A stretch of 64,000 nucleotides of DNA from Brevibacillus fulvus (GTDB lineage: Bacteria; Bacillota; Bacilli; Brevibacillales; Brevibacillaceae): assembly GCF_016908525.1 (NCBI RefSeq), contig NZ_JAFBEB010000005.1:215802-279801 (forward strand), written 5' to 3'. The translations under genes were made by a program, and so were the position numbers. The first letter of the stretch is position 1; the number at the start of each line of letters is the position of its first letter. The notes beneath the pieces are model-generated. The model saw nothing but the letters and a program-made list of their open reading frames with translations. It did no database searches and was not told the DNA's origin. Positions 8,249-16,674 of this stretch are shown piece after piece.

Positions 8249-10189
8249 CTAGGGGGTACCTTGATGATAAAAGGCTTCCAAAAATGAAGCGTAGCTCTTG
8301 CACTTGAGCAATTGTTGAACGAGAGTGCTGTCGTCCACAAGCGTTGCCAACAGCTTATACATTTTTTGCAAGTCTTCGCTGCTGTTTTTTTGCACGCACA
8401 GCAGACAGACCAGCTGTACCCGTTTTTCTTCCCAAATGATCGGTTTTTGCAATGTGCAAATCGCCCAAAAAGTGCTGTCGGTCTGGGGGGTGATTGGGTG
8501 AGGTATGGCAACCAAATTTCCGAAGCAGGTCGGGGATACCCGCTCCCTCTCCCACACTTTTTGCAGGAAATGATCATCAACCAGTCCCAATCGCTGCAGT
8601 TGACCGGTTAGAAAGCGAAGCACTTCTTCTCTCGTCTCCAGCTTTTGCTGCAGGAACACCAACTCTGGTCGGAGGTAATCGCCGTTCGGCTCGCTTTTCT
8701 CCCCAATCGCGCTTTCTATCTTGGACAGATCGCTATCCCCGAGAATCGCGTTTACCTGAATGATCGGGATCGGCAATTGCATGGAAATAGGAATGGTACT
8801 GATTACAAAATCGAGATCATGCAACGCGACTTGCGCCAATTTGTAGTATTCGGTCGTACCGACAATATCCAGCGTACCGCCAAACTTTGCCTTTAATTTG
8901 TAGTAGAGGAGACGGGCGCTGCCGACCCCGGAGGCGCAGACGATTATACACCGTTTTGGCTGAAGATTGAGTTTTTTTCGTTCCATCGCCGCCCCGATAT
9001 GCAACGCCAGATAACCAAGTTCGTTTTCATGGATGTCCATTTCCATCCGGCGTTTTAATACCACCCCAGCGAGAACGGCCGCTTCAAAAGCGACCGGATA
9101 GTTGCTCTTGATCGCATCCAACATGGGATTCCGCAAATTCATGCCAAAGCGATGCCGGTTTATCGCCGGTTTGAGGTGCAAACAGATGCCCAGCAGCAGT
9201 TCCCGGTCATGCTTGATTCCCAATCCCAAGTCCTGATCGATCACTTCCAGAATTTCCATCCCCAACTGGAGGATCTCCTGATCAACCAAAGATTGCAATT
9301 CGCCATCTTCCAGCGCCGGATGCGACAGGATTTTCGTCCCCAGTAAATGAATCGCGATATAGGCTGTTTCGACCGCCGGAAAAGCGATCTCCAACCGTTT
9401 TTCAATGTCGGCAACAATTTTTGCCGCTGCCTGGTATTCATTGCTTTTTGACAAATGCTTGACTTCATCGGCAATTAACGCTACATGATTGCCATTCTGA
9501 ATGCGCTTGCAAGCAATGGCGATATGAACGATCAGATTTTGCAATTGCACATCGGACAATGAAATTTGCGAACTTTGCACGTGCTCCAGAATGACTTGCC
9601 GTATCACGTTGATTTGCTCGGAAGAGAGAATATCGGCAAAACTGTTGACTAAATCTTGCTCGCTGCTGGTCCGGTTTCCTAAATATTCGGCCATGCAAAA
9701 GCGCAGCTTCATTTCCTCGCCCTTGATTTTCAATCCGTAGTTGGGCCGTTTCTCCAAAGTAATCTCATAGCTTTGCAGTAGCTTTTTTACTGCTCGCAAA
9801 TCATTTTGCAGAGTAGATTTGCTGATAAACAATTCATCGGCCAGCGCTTCCAACTTGATATAGCCATCTGCAAACAACAAGCGTTTGATTAAATATTGCA
9901 CGCGTTCCTCTGGCAAATTGGGAGGTAAGCCTGGGAAGTGCTGATTTTCCATTGTTTCTTTCAGCAATTGCCGAAATTGCTGCTGATCATGGATAACGAG
10001 CTGGTACCCCGTTCCGCGTACGGATTTGATCGCTGCTCCATGCTTGGCGAGCAGTTGATCCAGATCTTTCAGCTCGTTGCGAACCGTACGGGAGGTTACT
10101 TGAATGACACGGGCCAGATACTCGCTCGTTACCGTAGTATCCGCTGCCAACAACTCCCGGACAATCATGCTCATTCGTGCGGTAAGCAT
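8249..10189 (-). CDS. licR: LicR-type PRD transcriptional activator
   Basis: 646 residues: two N-terminal winged-helix regions (about 1-170), PRD1 (about 190-300, His222 and His281), PRD2 (about 310-410, His338 and His397), an EIIB-like domain (Cys418 in IIVCASGVGS) and an EIIA(Fru/Mtl)-like domain (His564 in VAIPHP). All six regulatory phosphorylation residues are present, so control by HPr (activating) and by the lic EIIB/EIIA (inhibiting) is expected as in Bacillus LicR. Start ATG after a GGGGG-type site. It precedes licBCAH on the same strand with a separate promoter region between them. Confidence 0.92.
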   Translation of the reverse strand: MLTARMSMIVRELLAADTTVTSEYLARVIQVTSRTVRNELKDLDQLLAKHGAAIKSVRGTGYQLVIHDQQQFRQLLKETMENQHFPGLPPNLPEERVQYLIKRLLFADGYIKLEALADELFISKSTLQNDLRAVKKLLQSYEITLEKRPNYGLKIKGEEMKLRFCMAEYLGNRTSSEQDLVNSFADILSSEQINVIRQVILEHVQSSQISLSDVQLQNLIVHIAIACKRIQNGNHVALIADEVKHLSKSNEYQAAAKIVADIEKRLEIAFPAVETAYIAIHLLGTKILSHPALEDGELQSLVDQEILQLGMEILEVIDQDLGLGIKHDRELLLGICLHLKPAINRHRFGMNLRNPMLDAIKSNYPVAFEAAVLAGVVLKRRMEMDIHENELGYLALHIGAAMERKKLNLQPKRCIIVCASGVGSARLLYYKLKAKFGGTLDIVGTTEYYKLAQVALHDLDFVISTIPISMQLPIPIIQVNAILGDSDLSKIESAIGEKSEPNGDYLRPELVFLQQKLETREEVLRFLTGQLQRLGLVDDHFLQKVWERERVSPTCFGNLVAIPHPITPQTDSTFWAICTLQKPIIWEEKRVQLVCLLCVQKNSSEDLQKMYKLLATLVDDSTLVQQLLKCKSYASFLEAFYHQGTP

Positions 10190-10321
10190 CTCCCAACCCC
10201 CTTGCTCACGTTTTCAAAGTAACTTATATGAATTCGCTTTGTCGGCTGTGCCTGCTGAATCATCAGGGTATAACCAAGTTTGACAAAAGGGTTGAGAATT
10301 CCTGTAAGATTGTGGAAATTA

Positions 10322-10351
10322 ATAAAAAAATAACCGACCCCTTGAGGTCGG
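10322..10351 (-). terminator. Terminator after the nitroreductase operon
   Basis: CCGACC (10334-10339) pairs with GGTCGG (10346-10351); on the minus strand TTATTTTTTTATT follows. It lies between the second nitroreductase gene and licR. Confidence 0.8.
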
Positions 10352-10371
10352 CCAGTTTTGCTTACACGCTT

Positions 10372-11031
10372 TTATTCAATCCCGATCAGTCGGATATTTT
10401 CCGTCAAGGGTACCCGACTGGTTTTTACTTGATTGTATGGATGCTCATGGTCTCCGTAACCAAGCATAATTCCGACAATGATTTTATGCTGTTCCGGAAT
10501 CCCCAAAATTCTCCGCAAGTGCTGCGGATAACTGATCGAGCTGGCCGCCGGTGCGCAATCGAGCCCATTGGCGACAGCTGCGAGCATCAGATTTTGCGCA
10601 AACAATCCCAGATCAAGAATTGACCATTCGTTCAATGACTGATCCAGGCACAAAAATACCGCCACGGGCGCTTCAAAAAAGCGGAAATTGTTGCGCCAGT
10701 TTGCCTCGCGCGCTTGTTTGTCATCACGCTCAATTCCCATTGCTTGAAATGTTTCCTGATAGGCCCGATTCATTCGCTCCTGTAAATAATCTGGCCAGCT
10801 TTGTGGATAAGCCAAATCGGGATTGCCCGGTTCTCCCTTGTCAAAGGAATCGGTATAGGCTGCTCGCAGTTGTTCCAGGACATCTCCTGCGGCAACGTAA
10901 ACCTCCCATGGTTGGGAGTTGGCCCACGATGGAGCTGATACCGCTTCCGTCAAAACTTTTGTCAACAAATCCTTGTCCACAGGTTTTTGTGTATATTTGC
11001 GAACTGTGCGTCTTTGGGCAAAAATGGACAT
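10372..11031 (-). CDS. Nitroreductase family FMN-dependent oxidoreductase
   Basis: About 219 residues of the nitroreductase/flavin reductase fold. The N-terminal RRTVRKYT and SAPSWANSQPWEVYV motifs contact FMN; GLFAQNLMLAAVANGLDCAP and the C-terminal GIMLGYGD are the other family signatures. Such enzymes reduce nitroaromatics, quinones or flavins with NAD(P)H; the true substrate is not evident. Start ATG at 11031 follows GGGGAGGC; a TTG three bases earlier is less likely. It is the third gene of a unit with another nitroreductase and an ABM monooxygenase. Confidence 0.85.
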   Translation of the reverse strand: MSIFAQRRTVRKYTQKPVDKDLLTKVLTEAVSAPSWANSQPWEVYVAAGDVLEQLRAAYTDSFDKGEPGNPDLAYPQSWPDYLQERMNRAYQETFQAMGIERDDKQAREANWRNNFRFFEAPVAVFLCLDQSLNEWSILDLGLFAQNLMLAAVANGLDCAPAASSISYPQHLRRILGIPEQHKIIVGIMLGYGDHEHPYNQVKTSRVPLTENIRLIGIE

Positions 11032-11074
11032 CAAAATTGAGCCTCCCCATCCCGATTAAATAATGCCAGCTGAA

Positions 11075-11749
11075 TCACTGTATCCATTCAACGATCTGTT
11101 CCATCGCCCTTCTCGTCTTCGGACGCGGTTCCCTCACCCGGTATCCAAACGCAGCCATTACCGATACATCAAAACTCCCATCTTGCAGAAGCCCTTCCTG
11201 TTCCAGAACCTGATGCACCAAATCCCGGTCAAAGCCTTCGATCGGACAGGAATCAATGCCGATCAAAGCGGCTGCCGTCATCATATTGGCCAATGCGATA
11301 TACGTCTGTTTGCATCCCCAGTCAAACATCGCCCGATCGCTGTCCAGCAGGTGGAAGTCATTTTCCTGGAAGTTTTTATATGTACCGCTTAGCCTTTCCA
11401 CAATTTCAGGCGGCATCTGTTTAACGTTTTTCAACTGGTCCTGCACGTAATCGGAATCAAATTTTAAATCTTTCATCGTCCGGGATAAGATCACGACGAA
11501 ATGGCTGGCTGTGGGCAACTGCCCTTGTGCTCCCCATGACACTTTGCGCAGCTTCTCTCTCAAGTCATGGTTTTGAATGATCAAGAACTTCCACGGTTCC
11601 AATCCAACTGAGCTCGGAGACAATCTGGCTGCTTCGAGAATATATTGAAAATCCTCGTCAGAAACCTTTCGATCGGGATCAAATTCCTTGGTCGCGTGTC
11701 TAAACCGAAAAGCCTCCAACACTTGCTGTTTCATGGCCTCATTGCTCAT
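11075..11749 (-). CDS. NfsB/YfkO-like NAD(P)H nitroreductase
   Basis: About 224 residues, nitroreductase fold. FRFRHATKEFD near the N-terminus, SPSSVGLEPWKFLII (FMN contact) and ANMMTAAALIGIDSCPIEGF are typical of the NfsB/YfkO subgroup that reduces nitro compounds and quinones. It differs from its neighbour in length and motifs, so this is not a recent duplication. ATG at 11749 chosen because AAAAGGAG lies 8 nt before it. It begins 15 nt downstream of the ABM gene and is followed by the other nitroreductase. Confidence 0.88.
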   Translation of the reverse strand: MSNEAMKQQVLEAFRFRHATKEFDPDRKVSDEDFQYILEAARLSPSSVGLEPWKFLIIQNHDLREKLRKVSWGAQGQLPTASHFVVILSRTMKDLKFDSDYVQDQLKNVKQMPPEIVERLSGTYKNFQENDFHLLDSDRAMFDWGCKQTYIALANMMTAAALIGIDSCPIEGFDRDLVHQVLEQEGLLQDGSFDVSVMAAFGYRVREPRPKTRRAMEQIVEWIQ

Positions 11750-11763
11750 TATCAACACTCCTT

Positions 11764-12057
11764 TTACGATTGTGCGATTACTTCGTATTTGCGCGCCTGC
11801 AGCGGTTCGACAAGAAGCGGTTTTGCCTTGCGAATGAACTCCTGAAAATGGGCGGATTCACCATGCTGCTTCAGAGCGTGCTCATCCTGCCATTCCTCCA
11901 GCATGACAAACGTATTGGCCTGCCCGGTATGCTCAAAAAGCTGATAGCTGATATTCCCTGGTTCCGCTTGTGTATGCTTGACCACCTGTTCAGCCAGTTC
12001 AAGAAATGTTGTGCGATGTTCGGGAGTTACTTTGAGAAAAGCATGTATGATCAACAC
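11764..12057 (-). CDS. ABM-domain quinol monooxygenase-like protein
   Basis: 97 residues forming one ABM (antibiotic biosynthesis monooxygenase, YgiN-like) alpha+beta barrel: LIIHAFLKVTPEHRTTF, then EPGNISYQLFEH, FVMLEEWQDEHAL and HFQEF. YgiN-type enzymes oxidise quinols and work beside quinone reductases, which fits the two flavin reductases downstream. Start read as GTG (followed by TTG) behind a G-rich site. First gene of the three-gene redox unit. Confidence 0.82.
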   Translation of the reverse strand: MLIIHAFLKVTPEHRTTFLELAEQVVKHTQAEPGNISYQLFEHTGQANTFVMLEEWQDEHALKQHGESAHFQEFIRKAKPLLVEPLQARKYEVIAQS

Positions 12058-12221
12058 TTGTCATCCCCCCTTATAATCGTATTATCTTCCGGACGAAGCA
12101 AACTTATTTGGCAATCTCATTACCGTTTGCCGTTGCTATGATATATCTGGCTGGGTTTTTTTGTCAACATCGCTGAACACTTTCAATAAAACAAAACTTA
12201 TTGATTTTTTTTTATTTAAAT

Positions 12222-12249
12222 TAAAAAAGATTGCAACTCTAGCCGTTAC
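12222..12249 (+). promoter_or_regulatory. Possible SigD-type promoter of the first chemoreceptor
   Basis: TAAA, 16 bp, GCCGTTAC resembles the flagellar SigD consensus TAAA-N15-GCCGATAT (6 of 8 in the -10). A second, worse candidate (CAAA, 17 bp, GCCGATGT) lies at 12294-12322. Both sit upstream of the TTG start at 12363. The AT-rich stretch 12180-12230 holds nothing else recognised. Confidence 0.35.
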
Positions 12250-12362
12250 TATTAATGCAGCAGTATAAATTTACGCCATCACAACAGATACTTCAAAGCG
12301 TCAATCACATCTTTGCCGATGTTGGATCAGGGGCAGCGAAGGAAGAGAGAGGAGCCAGCAAG

Positions 12363-14399
12363 TTGAAAGGAATATTACCCAAAAAGAAAAAAGCAAGGGG
12401 ATCGCTAACCGGCCAAAAAGGCTATTTCTTTACGATCAAAAACAAATTGATCATCGCCTTTTGTTTGGTTTTGCTTGTCCCCAGCATTGTTATTTCAATG
12501 GAATCGTACTTTACCGCCAAAAACAAGATCGATCAAGAAATGATCGGCAGTGCCGAGCAAAACGTTGATTTGTTGAATGACACCATTAACCAGTTTTTTG
12601 CTGCGAAAAAAGGGGATGTGGAGTTGTTGTCCACACTAATTGATCCAACAGAGATTTCGGTTCCCGCCGGCTCTTTTGCCGGAACAAATCAATCCATCTC
12701 CGCTTTATTGGAACAATATCGCCAATCGCATCCCGATGTAGAAACAGCCTTTGTCGCCACTTCCCAAGGGGCTATCTTGCTGTCTCCAGAAGGAAAGGAC
12801 GTTACTGATGTACGAACAAAAGGCTGGTACATAGCCGCAACGAAGGACAAAGGCAAAGTCATCATCACCTCGCCCTCGGAATCGTCAGCAACTCACAATC
12901 TGGTCGTGACGGTTGCCAAAGTCACAGAAAAAGGGGACGGCATTGTCGGGATCAATATCAATCTGGATCGCGTCTCCGATATCAGCAAACAGGTGAAAAT
13001 CGGCCAGCAAGGCTATGTGTATATTATTGACAGTGAGCGGAAAATGGTTGTCCACCCAACGGTCAAACCGGGCGATCTGGCTCCGAAAAACGTGCAAAAC
13101 GACAATCTGTTCAAGAGTGAATCCGGCTATTTTGAGTACTTGTTTAACGGAACCGATTGGAAAAAAATGTTCTTCACTACCAACCAGGAAACAGGCTGGA
13201 AATTGGCCGGCACCATGTATTCCAATGAAGTAGAGCAACAGGCCGCGCCCATCTTGCGCAGTACGTTGATCGTCCTGATTATCTCCTTCTTGCTCGGCGC
13301 CGTATTGGTCACCTATATTATCCTCTCCATCGTTCGTCCGCTGAAAACGATGACGGAAGCTTCACAGAAAATCAGTGAAGGAAATTTGACCGAACAGATC
13401 GACTTGAAGCGAAAAGACGAACTGGGCACACTTGCGGCGAGTTTCAATGAGATGGCTGCATCTCTGCGAACAGTATTGGTCAAAGTCGGGGAAAACGCCA
13501 TGCAGCTTTCGGCATCGGCGGAAGAGCTGTTGGCCAGCGCCGAACAGAGCAGCAAGTCGAGTGAACTGGTTGCCCATTCTGTTCAGGAAGTCGCTGCGGG
13601 AACTGACAACCAGCTGACCCATGTTGAACAAACGAACCAGTCAATGCAAGCGATGGCTGAGCAGATCCAGGAGATTGCCAGCAATGCCGATCAAGTATCG
13701 GTTTCGGCCACAGAGGCAACCAGCAAATCTGCTGAAGGGAACAAATCGATCCAACAAGCTGTTTCGCAAATGAATTCGATCAGCAATCGCGTTGGACAAT
13801 TGGGCAATGATGTCAAATCTTTGGGCGACCGCTCCGCGCAAATCGGCAACATCATTGATGTGATTACGGATATTTCCGCGCAAACCAACTTGTTGGCGCT
13901 TAATGCAGCGATCGAAGCGGCGCGCGCGGGTGAACATGGACGAGGTTTTGCCGTCGTTGCTGACGAAGTGCGCAAGCTGGCTGAACAGTCAGCGCAATCG
14001 GCTCAACAGATCGCCCAACTGATCTTGGGCATTCAGGAAGATACCAATGCGACGATTGAAACGATGCATTCGGTCACTCAGGAAGTAAATGACGGAAGAT
14101 CGGCAGTGAACTTGGCCGGTACCTTATTTGAGCAAATTGAACAGGCGATCGAACGAGCTGCTACACAGATCAGACAAGTTTCGGCCGCTGCGCAGCAAAT
14201 TGCTTCGCGGACTCAAGAAGTGGCAGAAGCGATGGACAACGTATCAGCCATTTCGGAGCAATCCGCCTCGGGGATTCAAAATGTCTCGGCCGTGACCGAA
14301 GAACAGCTTGCTTCCATGCAAGAAATTACCGCCTCCGCCTCTTCTCTTTCCAAAATGGCGGAAGAACTGCAAGCCATGCTTACCCGTTTCCGACTGTAG
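12363..14399 (+). CDS. Methyl-accepting chemotaxis protein (dCache type)
   Basis: About 678 residues: a basic N-terminus, membrane helix (about 30-50, [17 protein letters not shown]), extracellular double-Cache ligand domain (to about 300), second helix ([20 protein letters not shown]), HAMP domain ([20 protein letters not shown]), and a long cytoplasmic signalling coiled coil with the hairpin tip motif [20 protein letters not shown] near 500. It senses a small extracellular ligand and signals to CheA/CheW. Start taken as TTG at 12363 because GAGAGGAG precedes it; an upstream ATG at 12255 lacks a site and adds an unlikely extension. Not co-transcribed with its neighbours. Confidence 0.92.
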   Translation: MKGILPKKKKARGSLTGQKGYFFTIKNKLIIAFCLVLLVPSIVISMESYFTAKNKIDQEMIGSAEQNVDLLNDTINQFFAAKKGDVELLSTLIDPTEISVPAGSFAGTNQSISALLEQYRQSHPDVETAFVATSQGAILLSPEGKDVTDVRTKGWYIAATKDKGKVIITSPSESSATHNLVVTVAKVTEKGDGIVGININLDRVSDISKQVKIGQQGYVYIIDSERKMVVHPTVKPGDLAPKNVQNDNLFKSESGYFEYLFNGTDWKKMFFTTNQETGWKLAGTMYSNEVEQQAAPILRSTLIVLIISFLLGAVLVTYIILSIVRPLKTMTEASQKISEGNLTEQIDLKRKDELGTLAASFNEMAASLRTVLVKVGENAMQLSASAEELLASAEQSSKSSELVAHSVQEVAAGTDNQLTHVEQTNQSMQAMAEQIQEIASNADQVSVSATEATSKSAEGNKSIQQAVSQMNSISNRVGQLGNDVKSLGDRSAQIGNIIDVITDISAQTNLLALNAAIEAARAGEHGRGFAVVADEVRKLAEQSAQSAQQIAQLILGIQEDTNATIETMHSVTQEVNDGRSAVNLAGTLFEQIEQAIERAATQIRQVSAAAQQIASRTQEVAEAMDNVSAISEQSASGIQNVSAVTEEQLASMQEITASASSLSKMAEELQAMLTRFRL

Positions 14400-14432
14400 C
14401 AAATCATAAGCTCGCAGCAGCAAACGCAGATA

Positions 14433-14486
14433 AAAAGGAAGAAGCAACCAGAAGCAAACGACCGCTTCGGTTGCTCTTCCTTTTTT
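14433..14486. terminator. Bidirectional terminator between MCP and alcohol dehydrogenase
   Basis: AAGGAAGAAGCAACC (14435-14449) pairs with GGTTGCTCTTCCTT (14469-14482), with one mismatch bulge. An A-run and a T-run flank it, so it can serve both convergent genes. Confidence 0.85.
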
Positions 14487-14493
14487 CTTTGAT

Positions 14494-15678
14494 TTACCGG
14501 TTCGGCTCGGTTATTTTACCGTTATAAGCTGCGCGGTAAATCGTTCGGATATCGTCTTCGCCCAACGGCATCGGGCTGCGTGCCAACAGTCGCTTTTGCT
14601 TGATTCCGTCCTGGGTCAAGCTTTCCAATGCAGATTGTGGAATTTGGAAATCAGCCAGAGTCTGCGGAATGCCCACGTCCCGTACAATGCTTACCAACTG
14701 CTCCACACAGCGGTAAGAGGCTTCCTCCTCGGAAAGCAAATGCGACGCGCCCCCCAGATAATCGAGCAGATCAGCCAGACGTTTTTGACAGCTGTGGCGG
14801 ATATAGCCCATAACGTACGGCAGCAAAACAGCATTTGACTCGCCATGGGACAGATGAAATTGACCGCCCAGCGGATAAGCCAACGCATGAACACCCGCTA
14901 CCCCGGCATTAAAGAAGGCCAGGCCGGCCAGATAGCTGCCCATGCTCATATCTGTTCTCGCCTGCCGACTGCTCCCCTCCTGCACCGCTGTCCGCAAAGA
15001 GCGGGCAATCAGTCTGACCGCTTGCAGAGCAAGCGCATCTGTTGCCGGATTGGCGTTTACCGACACATACGCTTCGACCGCATGCGTGAGCGCATCGATG
15101 CCTGTTGCCGCAGTAACCCGCGGCGGGACGGAAACAGTCAACTCCGGATCAACAATCGCCACATCCGCCAACAAGGAATCATGCGTCACAACATCCTTCG
15201 TCGTTTCCAGAGAGAGCACAGCGATGTTGGTTACTTCCGAACCTGTCCCCGAAGTGGTCGGGATCAAAATTTTGGGCAAAGCTTTTTGTGTAATCTGTTT
15301 TTTGCCCGTCAAATTCAGATAGTCGGCCACGGAACCTTCATGTACTGCCATGACCGCTGCCAGTTTCGCCAAATCGAGCGCACTGCCGCCACCCAAACCG
15401 ATGACCAGATCAAAACGGTTTCCGCGGGCAAATTGAACCAGCTTCTCCCCAATCTCCAGCGGCGGCTCCGGCACCACTTCGGTGTAAACTTCAACAGCGA
15501 ATCCGTTTTGACGCAGCGATTCTGTGACTCGCTCCGCCAACCCAATCTTCACCAAAGCCGGATCAGTGACGACCAGGATTTTTTTCGGGGAAAATTTGCT
15601 CACTTCCGGCACAAGCTGCTGCAGCGCCCCCCAACCGGTTATACTAAGCGGGGCAAAAACGATGCGGGCCACATTCAT
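14494..15678 (-). CDS. Iron-containing alcohol dehydrogenase (type III ADH)
   Basis: 394 residues, cytoplasmic NAD(P)-dependent dehydrogenase. The Rossmann-like half has GLGGGSALD (94-102) and PTTSGTGSE (140-148). The metal ligands Asp195, His199 (GIDALTHAVEAY), His264 (GVHALAYPLG) and His278 (LSHGESNAVLLP) are all present. Relatives include 1,3-propanediol, butanol and 4-hydroxybutyrate dehydrogenases. It starts 15 nt downstream of a lactonase gene; in the Agrobacterium blc operon a lactonase of the same superfamily is paired with an iron-type dehydrogenase that oxidises 4-hydroxybutyrate. By analogy this enzyme may oxidise the hydroxy acid released by the lactonase; that is inference. Confidence 0.88.
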   Translation of the reverse strand: MNVARIVFAPLSITGWGALQQLVPEVSKFSPKKILVVTDPALVKIGLAERVTESLRQNGFAVEVYTEVVPEPPLEIGEKLVQFARGNRFDLVIGLGGGSALDLAKLAAVMAVHEGSVADYLNLTGKKQITQKALPKILIPTTSGTGSEVTNIAVLSLETTKDVVTHDSLLADVAIVDPELTVSVPPRVTAATGIDALTHAVEAYVSVNANPATDALALQAVRLIARSLRTAVQEGSSRQARTDMSMGSYLAGLAFFNAGVAGVHALAYPLGGQFHLSHGESNAVLLPYVMGYIRHSCQKRLADLLDYLGGASHLLSEEEASYRCVEQLVSIVRDVGIPQTLADFQIPQSALESLTQDGIKQKRLLARSPMPLGEDDIRTIYRAAYNGKITEPNR

Positions 15679-15693
15679 TGGAATTCCCCCTCT

Positions 15694-16542
15694 TTATTCA
15701 TAATAACCTTCCGTAGATTTGCGGAACTGGCGAAACTGTTCGGAATCATGCCCGAACCATACTTGCGAACCGGTTTTTTCAGCAATTCGCCTGATTTTCT
15801 CCACAGCGTTGCGGTAGCCCAGCGAATCGTAAATAATTCCCGGCGGTTTCACAGGCGGCCCGTAGCTTTCGGCCGTATAGACGGCATCAGAAGCAAGAAT
15901 GATACCGCCTGTTTCCGGCATTTCTACATGCAGCCCCAACATTCCCCAGGCGTGCCCGCTGCCAAAATTGAGCACTTTGATTCCCGCGGCAAGCGGCAAA
16001 TTGTCCTCCGTCCGTTTGACCGGACGCCATTGCAAACGGTTTTTGATCCAGGCATCGATGTCAGCCCATATGTAAGCGCCTTCTTTTTGATGTCTGGCGT
16101 AGCTTTGCAAAGTCCCGTTCCATTCATCCTCATGCACGATGATCGTCGCATTGGTGAACATCTCCAGACAGCCGGCGTGGTCAAGATGCAGATGGGAGGC
16201 GACGACATATGTAATGTCTTCCGGTCGGACCTTTAGCTGTTCCAAGCGGTTGTGCAAATAGCATTCTTCGGTTGCGGTCCACGGAAACTGCTGCTGTGTT
16301 GTTTCTGCCCAGCGTCCCTCCGGCCCCATCGAATTGGGATTGCAGGAGGTGTCAAACAAAATTTTTCCTTCGGGATGATCGATCAGAACCGTATAGATGG
16401 GAAACTCGACAAACTCCGCCGGGGCGTTGGGATTGCTCGCTGTTGCCGGGTTGTGCATGGCAATCATCCAGTTCTTATCCATCCTCATTCGTCCATTGTC
16501 CATCACGTACAACTTCGGATGCGCCTTGACAATATTGGCCAT
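15694..16542 (-). CDS. N-acyl-homoserine-lactone / lactone hydrolase, metallo-beta-lactamase fold (GcL-like)
   Basis: 282 residues. The bimetal site is complete: His117-Leu-His119-Leu-Asp121-His122, His197 (FGSGHAWG), Asp219 (ASDAVY) and His265 (WFGHDSEQ); Tyr222 matches the catalytic tyrosine of AiiA. As far as I recall, the sequence is very close along its whole length to the thermostable lactonase GcL of Parageobacillus, a quorum-quenching enzyme that opens the lactone ring of acyl-homoserine lactones. ATG at 16542 is preferred (GGGAG, 9 nt) over one three codons upstream. No signal peptide, so it acts in the cytoplasm. First gene of a two-gene operon with an iron-type alcohol dehydrogenase. 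Confidence 0.92.
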   Translation of the reverse strand: MANIVKAHPKLYVMDNGRMRMDKNWMIAMHNPATASNPNAPAEFVEFPIYTVLIDHPEGKILFDTSCNPNSMGPEGRWAETTQQQFPWTATEECYLHNRLEQLKVRPEDITYVVASHLHLDHAGCLEMFTNATIIVHEDEWNGTLQSYARHQKEGAYIWADIDAWIKNRLQWRPVKRTEDNLPLAAGIKVLNFGSGHAWGMLGLHVEMPETGGIILASDAVYTAESYGPPVKPPGIIYDSLGYRNAVEKIRRIAEKTGSQVWFGHDSEQFRQFRKSTEGYYE

Positions 16543-16619
16543 TCCATTCATCTCCCTGCTTTTCCAAATTGTTTTACTTATCTATACGTTCACCACTCCC
16601 CTGCTCATGCCAGTCAAGG

Positions 16620-16655
16620 CAAAAAATCCGGCCCGCTGCATATAGCGGGCCGGAT
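16620..16655 (-). terminator. Terminator of the GH28 gene
   Basis: ATCCGGCCCGCT (16626-16637) pairs perfectly with AGCGGGCCGGAT (16644-16655), loop of 6; minus-strand TTTTTTGCC follows. Confidence 0.92.
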
Positions 16656-16674
16656 GAACGCGCCGTTGTTGCTA

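Noticed and set aside
12255..12362. ATG at 12255 as start of the first chemoreceptor
   Set aside because: It has no ribosome site and gives a 36-residue hydrophilic extension; the TTG at 12363 follows GAGAGGAG.
14845..16236. 463-codon open frame antisense to the dehydrogenase and lactonase genes
   Set aside because: It crosses two well-supported genes; composition is that of a shadow frame (many His, Arg, Gln).
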